Of a stretch of DNA of 6,425 nucleotides, positions 1 through 5,293 are shown piece by piece. The notes beneath the pieces were generated by a model. The model did no database searches. It was not told where the DNA came from and was given only the letters and a program-made list of their open reading frames with translations. The DNA lies in NCBI GenBank assembly GCA_022571825.1, contig JACZXC010000175.1, forward strand, positions 1-6,425. Reading direction: 5' to 3'. Each line of letters begins with the position of its first letter. The first letter of the stretch is position 1. The translations under genes and the position numbers were made by a program. The DNA comes from Myxococcales bacterium (GTDB lineage: Bacteria > Myxococcota_A > UBA9160 > SMWR01).

Positions 1-53
1 GCGACCTTGCCCATAGCTCCGATTTCAGGATCCTGCTTTTGCTTTGCTGCCAT
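1..53 (-). CDS. 5' end of an unidentified gene (17 codons seen)
   Basis: An ATG at position 53 on the minus strand opens a frame that runs off the left edge without a stop. The visible residues are MAAKQKQDPEIGAMGKV. A purine-rich stretch (AAGGGGATGAGA) just upstream of the ATG could act as ribosome binding site, and a TATACT box lies at 74-79 on the minus strand. The gene is divergent from the peroxiredoxin gene and shares its upstream region. The fragment is hydrophilic, lysine-rich and has no signal peptide. It is too short to assign to a family, and I do not name a function. That it is a real gene is inferred from the start context and from the lack of any other gene at this edge. Confidence 0.5.
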   Translation of the reverse strand, partial: MAAKQKQDPEIGAMGKV

Positions 54-79
54 TCTCATCCCCTTGAGCCTCGAGTATA

Positions 80-99
80 ACTTGTAACACTATGCAAGT
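80..99. promoter_or_regulatory. Inverted repeat in divergent promoter region, possible operator
   Basis: ACTTGTA (80-86) and TGCAAGT (93-99) form 7-base arms around a 6-base spacer, with six of seven positions Watson-Crick paired and one G-T pair. The element sits between two divergent genes, 27 bases upstream of the left-edge start codon and overlapping the region where its promoter should lie (TATACT at 74-79 on the minus strand). A dyad of this size could bind a dimeric regulator controlling either gene, but it does not match the OxyR consensus well and no regulator gene is adjacent. The role is inference only. Confidence 0.3.
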
Positions 100-275
100 G
101 TGACTAAGGAAACATCGGTTGGCAAGCGCCTGGCAATCGACCCGAGCCCAGAATGGGGCCTCCGCTACTACCGGGGCGACCGAGGTGGGCGGACGACGTT
201 CAGCCCCGGCAATCATTATTACCGAGGCAGCCTCCACTCCTCGCTCGAGATCGGCACACTGATACCGCACTGGGG

Positions 276-282
276 AAAGGAG
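276..282 (+). promoter_or_regulatory. Ribosome binding site of ahpC
   Basis: AAAGGAG lies 5 bases before the ATG at 288. It decides the start: the open frame extends upstream to 153, but the extra 45 codons are arginine- and proline-rich, unlike any peroxiredoxin, and lack a comparable site. Confidence 0.85.
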
Positions 283-287
283 AAAAC

Positions 288-827
288 ATGCTGACCGTTG
301 GAGATCGATTCCCCGAGTTCCAGCTAAAAGCCGTGACGTCTACCGATCCGGCTGAAGCCTTCGAGCAAATCACGCACGAGAGCTATCCGCGCAAGTGGAA
401 GGTCGTATTCTTCTGGCCGAAGGATTTCACCTTCGTCTGCCCGACCGAGATCGCCGCGTTCGGCAGGCTCGCGGGCGAGTTCGCCGACCGCGACGCAAGG
501 GTGTTCGGCGTAAGCACCGACAGCGAGTACGTCCACCTCGCCTGGCGACAGCAGCACCCTGACCTGCAGGATCTTCCGTTCCCGATGCTCGCGGACATCA
601 AACGCGAGCTCTCTACGGCGCTCGGGATCCTCGACCGCAACGAAGGGGTTTGCCTTCGGGCGACCTTCATCGTCGACCCCAGCGGGGTTATCCGATTCGC
701 TTCGGTGAACGACCTGAACGTCGGCCGCAATCCCCAAGAGGTTCTGCGCGTCCTCGACGCGCTCCAGACGGACGGGCTCTGCGCCTGCAACTGGCAGAAG
801 GGCTCACCCACGCTCGAGGCTGCTTGA
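288..827 (+). CDS. ahpC: Alkyl hydroperoxide reductase AhpC (2-Cys peroxiredoxin, mycobacterial type)
   Basis: A 179-residue cytoplasmic thiol peroxidase that reduces hydrogen peroxide, organic hydroperoxides and, in related enzymes, peroxynitrite. The sequence shows a thioredoxin fold with the peroxidatic cysteine C51 in the motif FTFVCPTE (47-54), the supporting arginine R124, and C-terminal cysteines C165 and C167 in the motif CACNW. The paired C-terminal cysteines and the segment VVFFWPKDFTFVCPTEIAAF are characteristic of Mycobacterium tuberculosis AhpC (C61, C174, C176), whose disulfide is reduced by AhpD or a thioredoxin-like donor. C122 is an additional cysteine. In mycobacteria ahpD follows ahpC; here the next gene is dps, 45 bases downstream and probably co-transcribed, so the electron donor is not encoded in view. 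The ATG at 288 is fixed by a strong ribosome binding site and by homology. Length is slightly below the mycobacterial protein because of a shorter loop near residue 20. Confidence 0.95.
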   Translation: MLTVGDRFPEFQLKAVTSTDPAEAFEQITHESYPRKWKVVFFWPKDFTFVCPTEIAAFGRLAGEFADRDARVFGVSTDSEYVHLAWRQQHPDLQDLPFPMLADIKRELSTALGILDRNEGVCLRATFIVDPSGVIRFASVNDLNVGRNPQEVLRVLDALQTDGLCACNWQKGSPTLEAA

Positions 828-857
828 GCCTGTTTGTCACGCAGTGAGAATGTGAAG

Positions 858-864
858 AGAGGAG
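858..864 (+). promoter_or_regulatory. Ribosome binding site of dps
   Basis: AGAGGAG lies 8 bases before the ATG at 873. This favours the ATG over the in-frame TTG at 834, which would add 13 residues not expected in Dps. Confidence 0.8.
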
Positions 865-872
865 AACGGCCC

Positions 873-1328
873 ATGAGCAATGAAGGCACAAGTCGGAAAG
901 AGGTAATAGATGCCCTGTCCCGCCTGCTGGCGGACAGCTACACGCTCTACCTCAAGACCCACAACTTCCACTGGAACGTGACGGGGCCAATGTTCACGAC
1001 CCTGCACACCCTTTTCGAGACGGAGTATCAGGAGCTGGCGCTCGCCGTCGACGAGATCGCCGAGCGGATCCGGACCCTGGGTCACGCCGCACCGGGGAGC
1101 TACAGAGAATTTGCGAGGCTGACTGCCGTCAAGGAGGCCGAGGGAGTTCCCTCTGCGACGGACATGATTCGCCAGCTGGTGGCCGACCAGGAGGCGGTGG
1201 TGGTGGCCGCGCGGAGGCTCGTGAACGCCGCGGAGAAGGCCAGCGACCAGGCCTCGGCGGATCTCGGCGTGCGCCGGATCGAGGTTCACGAAAAGAACGC
1301 GTGGATGCTCCGGAGCCACCTGGAGTAG
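873..1328 (+). CDS. dps: Dps family ferritin-like DNA-protection / iron-storage protein
   Basis: A 151-residue protein of the Dps branch of the ferritin superfamily. Family members assemble into hollow 12-mers that oxidise Fe(II), preferably with hydrogen peroxide, and store the ferric core; some also bind DNA. The inter-subunit ferroxidase ligands are visible with the correct spacing: H33 in the FHWNVTG motif, H45, E49 (Asp in the E. coli protein), D60 and E64 in the segment VDEIAERIRTLG. Four-helix-bundle heptads run through the whole length. The N-terminal tail is short (about 10 residues, with R8 and K9) and has no long lysine-rich extension, so DNA binding cannot be judged. The gene follows ahpC by 45 bases on the same strand, which fits a joint peroxide and iron defence operon. 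It ends just before a hairpin shared with the convergent gene. Confidence 0.93.
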   Translation: MSNEGTSRKEVIDALSRLLADSYTLYLKTHNFHWNVTGPMFTTLHTLFETEYQELALAVDEIAERIRTLGHAAPGSYREFARLTAVKEAEGVPSATDMIRQLVADQEAVVVAARRLVNAAEKASDQASADLGVRRIEVHEKNAWMLRSHLE

Positions 1329-1329
1329 A

Positions 1330-1373
1330 AGCGGGGTAGCGCCGCACCTCCCAAGACGGCGCGCTAGCCCGCT
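1330..1373. terminator. Inverted repeat between convergent genes, possible bidirectional terminator
   Basis: Arms 1330-1342 and 1361-1373 pair over 12 base pairs with one internal G-G mismatch (AGCGGG and TAGCGC against GCGCTA and CCCGCT), enclosing an 18-base loop. The hairpin begins 2 bases after the dps stop, and its right arm overlaps the stop codon of the convergent gene. No T-run follows on either strand, so it is not a standard intrinsic terminator. It could still slow polymerase or protect 3' ends. The location between convergent genes is the main support. Confidence 0.45.
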
Positions 1374-1926
1374 ACGACTTCAGATTCAGTTGGTTGTCGT
1401 CCGTGTGATCGAAGGAGCGGCCGTAGATCTCCAGCGAGGTGGTCTCCGAGTAGAAGAGGGTCCCGTCCGCCACGCTCAGGTCGTGGCGGAACGCGACAGT
1501 CTTCGCCCCGTCGCGCATGAAAGGGGACTGGATGATCCCCCAGTCGGGATCGTCGAGCTTGGCCGCCACCACGAGCTTCACGGGTGACCCTGCGTCGGTG
1601 TAGCGGCCTCCGGCGAGCACGCAGACTGCCCGGGGAATTACGATGGATTGCATCACCACGCCCGCCCGGGAGTCCCACATCCAGTAGCCCGTCTGGTCGT
1701 GAAAGACTTCGCCGTTCGACTTGCGACGGACGATCTGTTGATAGCGAAGGATCGCGAGGACCTGGGACTCGGCGTTCTCGACATCGCCGATGGGCGTGAA
1801 GGAAAGACTCTCGGTGTAGGGATTTTCCTCGGTGCCTTCTGGCTCGGGCGAGCGGTCCATCCCTTTATCTCCTTCCCAGGTCCCAATCAGGGACTCCAAG
1901 GGTCCGTAATCGATGGGGTCGCCCAT
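1372..1926 (-). CDS. Nitrobindin/THAP4-like heme-binding beta-barrel protein (FABP-like)
   Basis: A 184-residue protein with no signal peptide or membrane segment, probably cytoplasmic. The N-terminal motif GTWEGDKG (15-22) resembles the GTWxGxG signature of nitrobindin-type ten-stranded beta-barrels. The remainder alternates hydrophobic and polar residues as expected for a barrel (for example ESQVLAILRYQQIVRR, GYWMWD, MQSIVIPRAVCVLAGG). Nitrobindins bind ferric heme through a histidine near the C-terminus and react with NO or peroxynitrite. H174 in SFDHTD is the best-placed candidate ligand here, with H148 as alternative. The insert between the GTW motif and NPY is longer than in typical nitrobindins, so this looks like a divergent subfamily and heme binding is not assured. 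The ATG at 1926 is preceded by AAGGG with a 6-base spacer. The frame stays open upstream only through the tRNA gene, which excludes earlier starts. The gene is convergent with dps and may be read through from the tRNA side. Confidence 0.65.
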   Translation of the reverse strand: MGDPIDYGPLESLIGTWEGDKGMDRSPEPEGTEENPYTESLSFTPIGDVENAESQVLAILRYQQIVRRKSNGEVFHDQTGYWMWDSRAGVVMQSIVIPRAVCVLAGGRYTDAGSPVKLVVAAKLDDPDWGIIQSPFMRDGAKTVAFRHDLSVADGTLFYSETTSLEIYGRSFDHTDDNQLNLKS

Positions 1927-2003
1927 GGTCCACCCTTCTCGCGGAGATCTTTCGAGGAAAACATAGCGGCACCCAAGGGCGCCATCGATAGTGCCGTAAG
2001 TAG

Positions 2004-2080
2004 TGGTCGGGCCGGCGAGATTTGAACTCGCGACCTCCTGACCCCCAGTCAGGCGCGCTACCAAGCTGCGCCACGGCCCG
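2004..2080 (-). tRNA. tRNA-Pro, anticodon GGG
   Basis: The minus strand from 2080 to 2004 folds into a complete cloverleaf. The acceptor stem is CGGGCCG paired with CGGCCCG, the D-stem is GCGC/GCGC, the anticodon stem CCTGA/TCAGG carries the loop CTGGGGG with anticodon GGG, and the T-stem GCGAG/CTCGC carries the loop TTCAAAT. The discriminator base is A, as expected for proline, and the CCA end is encoded (2004-2006). It would read CCC and CCU proline codons. The gene lies 56 bases downstream of the MerR-type regulator gene and 77 bases upstream of the beta-barrel gene, all on the same strand. No integrase or duplicated 3' end is visible nearby, so there is no sign that it serves as an integration site here. 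Confidence 0.96.
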
Positions 2081-2136
2081 AACCTCCGCAGAGGTAGCCG
2101 CTGAGCGGGATTCTGTCGACCTGGGACCGTCCCCGA

Positions 2137-2517
2137 CTACAGCATCGCGCGGATGGACTGGAGTTCGTCGCGGATCTTGCGGTACCGGGCGCGGTGATCG
2201 GCCTCGAAGGTCAGGGGACCCACCTCGAGAGCCGTGCCGACCCCCAGCTCGCGCAGCTTGTTGCGAGCGCCGGCGATCGTGAAGCGCTGCTCGTAGAGCA
2301 GCTTCTTGATCAGCAGGATCATATCGATGTCGCGGCGCCGGTAGAGGCGCTGTTTCGATCGCGACTTCTGCGGCGCCATCCAACGGAACTCGGACTCCCA
2401 GTAGCGCAGCACGTAGGGCTTCACCTTCGTGATGGAGCTGACCTCTCCGATCCGGTAGTAACGCTTGTTGGGATTGATTCCGTCGTCGCCCGCCGATCCC
2501 GTGGCTCGACTCGCCAT
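2137..2517 (-). CDS. Small MerR-family transcriptional regulator
   Basis: A 126-residue protein with an N-terminal MerR-type winged helix-turn-helix. The recognisable parts are YYRIGEVSSI (20-29), VLRYWE (36-41) and the wing region RLYRRRDID (57-65), followed by IKKLLYEQRFTIAGARNKL, the usual second half of the domain. The C-terminal stretch (about 103-126) is charged and would form a short dimerisation helix. There is no effector domain and no cysteine, so it is not a metal or redox sensor of the classical MerR/SoxR kind. A small MerR-like protein directly after ihfA in a pheST-ihfA cluster is a recurring arrangement in delta-type proteobacteria, and its target is unknown to me. The ATG at 2517 is preferred. 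An in-frame TTG at 2556 would overlap the ihfA stop and add 13 residues. The ATG is preceded by AAGG merged into a run of eight G. Confidence 0.88.
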   Translation of the reverse strand: MASRATGSAGDDGINPNKRYYRIGEVSSITKVKPYVLRYWESEFRWMAPQKSRSKQRLYRRRDIDMILLIKKLLYEQRFTIAGARNKLRELGVGTALEVGPLTFEADHRARYRKIRDELQSIRAML

Positions 2518-2519
2518 GG

Positions 2520-2529
2520 CCCCCCCCTT
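2520..2529 (-). promoter_or_regulatory. Ribosome binding region of the MerR-type gene, containing a G8 run
   Basis: On the minus strand the start codon is preceded by AA, then eight consecutive G, then CC and ATG. The AAGG/GGGG stretch should pair with 16S rRNA. The run could slip during replication and so alter spacing to the start codon. Confidence 0.5.
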
Positions 2530-2552
2530 GGCTCGGCTGCATGGAGGAAACG

Positions 2553-2870
2553 TCAACTCGCCCGCTTCTCCTCGGCCTTGTGGGTCCCCGTCCCCTGATC
2601 GTTCAGCATGGTCTTTAGCACGAGACTCGGCTTGAAGGTAAGCACCCGGCGCGCTTCCAGCAGAATTTCCTGGCCCGTCTGCGGATTGCGGCCTTTTCTC
2701 GCGTTCTTGCCCCGAACCACGAAGTTGCCGAAGCCGGAGATCTTCACCTTTTCCCCACGGGCCAGGGTCTCCTTGATGGTCTCGAAGACCTTTTCAACGA
2801 GATCGGCGGATTCCTTCTTCGAGAACCCGACCTGCTCGTAGATCTGCTCCACAATTTCGGCTTTGGTCAT
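2553..2870 (-). CDS. ihfA: Integration host factor subunit alpha (IHF/HU family DNA-bending protein)
   Basis: A 105-residue DNA-bending protein of the HU/IHF family. It starts with the dimerisation helices (MTKAEIVEQIYEQVGFSKKE) and has the family signature around GFGNFVVRGKNARKGRNPQTG (46-66). P63 sits at the tip of the DNA-binding arm, where it intercalates in known structures. IHF alpha works with a beta subunit encoded elsewhere to bend DNA at specific sites for recombination, replication and sigma-54 promoters. The alpha assignment rests mainly on the position directly after pheT, as in E. coli and many other proteobacteria; sequence alone would also allow an HU-like homodimer. The ATG at 2870 has GGGAG 5 bases upstream. 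The earlier in-frame ATG at 2882 (4 more residues) has its only GAGG directly touching it and is less likely. The gap to the pheT stop is 23 bases. The last dozen residues form a charged tail. Confidence 0.92.
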   Translation of the reverse strand: MTKAEIVEQIYEQVGFSKKESADLVEKVFETIKETLARGEKVKISGFGNFVVRGKNARKGRNPQTGQEILLEARRVLTFKPSLVLKTMLNDQGTGTHKAEEKRAS

Positions 2871-2893
2871 CTTCTCTCCCATCCTCGGGGGTT

Positions 2894-5293
2894 CTACCGG
2901 AGCTCGCCCCCGAAGCGTCGAGCCAGCATCTTCACCACCTTGCCAGTGATACGTATCACCTCGGCGTCGGTGAGGGTGCGATCCGGCCGCTGGAACACGA
3001 GACGGAAGGCCAAGCTCACCCGGCCCTCCGGCACACCCTGGCCTTCGTATCGGTCGAAGAGCTCGACGGAGACCAAGTCGCGACCCCCGGTCTTCCGAAT
3101 CGCCGCCTCAACTTCGCCCGCCGCTTGGGCGCGGTCGAGGATGACGGCGAGGTCCCGGCGCACCCGGGGCTGCCGCGAGACCTCCTCGTAGTGGGGGTCG
3201 TGTGGCGCCAGCGGCACCAGGGCGCTCAGATTCAGCTCGATCACCACGCAGGGTACATCGATCTGGAAATCCGCCGCTACCGCAGGATGAAGCTCGCCGA
3301 CCATGCCCACTTCTTGCTCGCCCACCCAGATCCCCGCCGTGGCTCCGGGGTGGAGGTAGGTCCGATTGCCGCCCTCTCGCAAGGATGCAACATAACCTAC
3401 CTGAAACAATAGCCTTTCTGCGATGCCCTTGGCCTGAAAGAAGAGCGGCGCCGAAGTCTCCCACAACCCCCCCTCCTCGGCGCCCGTGAGCACTGCACAG
3501 GCCCAGAGCGGCTCCTCCGGAAGCTCCCCTTCCCCCCGGGGCCAAAAGACCCGGGCCACCTCGAACAGCGCGACCCGATCGACCTGCCGGCTTCGGTTGT
3601 TTCGGGTCAGACGGAGCAGCGTGGGCAAAAGGGTGGTCCGCAGCTGGGCCCGCTCCTCGTGAAACGGATTCAGGATGGCAAGGCTCGCCCGGCGCGGGTC
3701 GTCCGCAGCCAGCCGCAGCGATTCCAGCTCGCCGGCGCTCACGAACGGAAACGACGCGCACTCGAGCAGCCCGGACCCGGCCAGGGCATCCCGCGTCCGT
3801 TCGGCCAGGGTCCAGCCGCGCGGCTCCGGCACCGGACCGAGCGTTGCCTGGGGCATCGTGGTGGGAATCCGATCGTAGCCGTAGATGCGGGCCACTTCCT
3901 CGGTCAGATCCTGGTGCACGTGGAGGTCGTTGCGATGCGAGGGCACGCGGCATCGGAGAACCCCGCGCGGTTCCTCGAGACACTGGACCCCCACCCGCTC
4001 CAGCAGGTTCGAAATCTCGTCCGAGGTCAAGGCGGTTCCCAACAGGCGATTCGCGCGCTCGACCTCGAGACGGATGGTCTCGGTCACCGGCGGCGGCGTT
4101 CCCCGGACGGCCAGGGCACCCGCCGCCACCTCGCCGCCAGCGAGCTCGGCGATCAGGCGGGCCGCGCGATCGGCGGCGCGGGTCACCCCGGCCCGATCCA
4201 CGCCGCGCTCGAATCGATAGGAGGCTTCGCTGCGAAGGCCGTGTCGCCGCGCCGTCAACCGCACGCTCCCCGGTCGAAACTGGGCGCTCTCGATCAGCAG
4301 GTCGACGCTGGCGTCGGTCACCTCGGTGTCGGCGCCGCCCATGACGCCGGCCAACGCGATCGGGCGCTCTGCATCGGCGATCACGAGATCTCGGGGATCC
4401 AGGGCTCGGGTCTGGCCCTCCAGGGTCACGAGCTTCTCGCCTGCCCTCGCGAGCCGCACCCGCACGATGGGGCCGCGGACCCGCGCCAGGTCGAAGGCGT
4501 GCAGGGGTTGGCCGAATTCGAGCAGAACCAGATTCGTGACGTCGACCGCGACGTTGATCGAGCGGATGCCCGAGGCCTCGAGCTTGCGACACAGCCACTC
4601 GGGGGAGGGTCCGATACGCACGCCTCGAACCACTCGCGCCACGTACTGGAAGCACTCGTCGGGGGCGTCGATCGCAACGGAAACAGCATCGGCGGTGGCG
4701 GAATCCGCCTCGACCGGGGCCGTCTCGGGAAGGTGCAGGGTCCCGCCAAAAAGGGCGCGCACCTCCCGGGCAATTCCCAGAAGCGACGCCGCGTCCCCGC
4801 GGTTGGGGGTGATGCCGAGGTCGAGGATGCGATCGCCGGTCGTCAACACCTGGGACAGCGAGACCCCGACGGGAGCGTCGGGATCGAGCACGAGGATTCC
4901 GTCGTCCTCGTCGCCCAGCCCGAGCTCCCGGCTCGAGCAGATCATGCCGTGGGACACGACCCCGCGTATCTTCGTTCGCTTGAGCGGGGTGCCGTCGGGC
5001 AGCACGCCGCCCGGGCTGGCAACCGCCACCTTCTGTTCGACGACCAGATTGGACGCGCCGCAGACGATCTCGACGGGCTCGCCCTCTCCCAGCTCCACAC
5101 GGCATACCGAGAGACGATCCGCATTCGGGTGGGCAACCCGCTCCAGAACCCGACCGACGCGGATCGCCGACAGATCCGGCCCGAGTCTCTCGACGATGAC
5201 GTCTTCGAAGCCACTGAGTTCGAGCCGTTCGACGAGCTCGCCCTCCGGCGGAAGCGCGATGAACTCTCCGAGCCAATTGAGAGAGACCCGCAT
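2894..5293 (-). CDS. pheT: Phenylalanine--tRNA ligase beta subunit
   Basis: A 799-residue subunit of the cytoplasmic alpha2-beta2 phenylalanyl-tRNA synthetase, full length for the bacterial family. Domains in order: short N-terminal segment (MRVSLNWLGEF), EMAP-type tRNA-binding OB fold (about 41-150, with HGMICSSRELGLG), B3/B4 editing region (about 210-390, with HGLRSEASYRFERGVD), B5 domain (about 403-478, with acidic residues D462, E465 and E466 before ARIYGYDRIP), catalytic-like core (about 485-690), and C-terminal ferredoxin-fold anticodon-binding domain (about 706-798). The conserved ITPNRGDA motif is at 161-168. The editing domain hydrolyses Tyr-tRNAPhe in known enzymes. The ATG at 5293 overlaps the pheS stop as TGATG, which predicts translational coupling and equal subunit synthesis. 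No frameshift or internal stop is seen. G+C content and codon use match the rest of the window, unlike the 5' end of pheS. Confidence 0.97.
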   Translation of the reverse strand: MRVSLNWLGEFIALPPEGELVERLELSGFEDVIVERLGPDLSAIRVGRVLERVAHPNADRLSVCRVELGEGEPVEIVCGASNLVVEQKVAVASPGGVLPDGTPLKRTKIRGVVSHGMICSSRELGLGDEDDGILVLDPDAPVGVSLSQVLTTGDRILDLGITPNRGDAASLLGIAREVRALFGGTLHLPETAPVEADSATADAVSVAIDAPDECFQYVARVVRGVRIGPSPEWLCRKLEASGIRSINVAVDVTNLVLLEFGQPLHAFDLARVRGPIVRVRLARAGEKLVTLEGQTRALDPRDLVIADAERPIALAGVMGGADTEVTDASVDLLIESAQFRPGSVRLTARRHGLRSEASYRFERGVDRAGVTRAADRAARLIAELAGGEVAAGALAVRGTPPPVTETIRLEVERANRLLGTALTSDEISNLLERVGVQCLEEPRGVLRCRVPSHRNDLHVHQDLTEEVARIYGYDRIPTTMPQATLGPVPEPRGWTLAERTRDALAGSGLLECASFPFVSAGELESLRLAADDPRRASLAILNPFHEERAQLRTTLLPTLLRLTRNNRSRQVDRVALFEVARVFWPRGEGELPEEPLWACAVLTGAEEGGLWETSAPLFFQAKGIAERLLFQVGYVASLREGGNRTYLHPGATAGIWVGEQEVGMVGELHPAVAADFQIDVPCVVIELNLSALVPLAPHDPHYEEVSRQPRVRRDLAVILDRAQAAGEVEAAIRKTGGRDLVSVELFDRYEGQGVPEGRVSLAFRLVFQRPDRTLTDAEVIRITGKVVKMLARRFGGELR

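Noticed and set aside
171..209. Inverted repeat CCGGGGC (171-177) / GCCCCGG (203-209) upstream of ahpC
   Set aside because: The stem is perfect but only 7 bases long with a 25-base loop in G+C-rich DNA. It has no T-run or known riboswitch features, so it is as likely to be chance.
153..287. N-terminal extension of the peroxiredoxin frame
   Set aside because: The 45 added residues are R/P-rich and unrelated to peroxiredoxins. The ATG at 288 has a strong ribosome binding site and matches the family start.
1927..2064. N-terminal extension of the beta-barrel protein frame into the tRNA gene
   Set aside because: The extension would be translated from the body of tRNA-Pro. The ATG at 1926 has its own ribosome binding site and starts the recognisable domain.
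2004..2080. tRNA-Pro as an integration site for a mobile element
   Set aside because: No integrase gene, no second copy of the tRNA 3' end and no composition change lies next to it. The flanking genes look native.
3108..5276. 722-codon open frame on the minus strand in a second phase of pheT
   Set aside because: The translation is dominated by arginine, glycine and proline, typical of a shifted frame of a G+C-rich gene. The pheT frame itself is fully conserved and uninterrupted.
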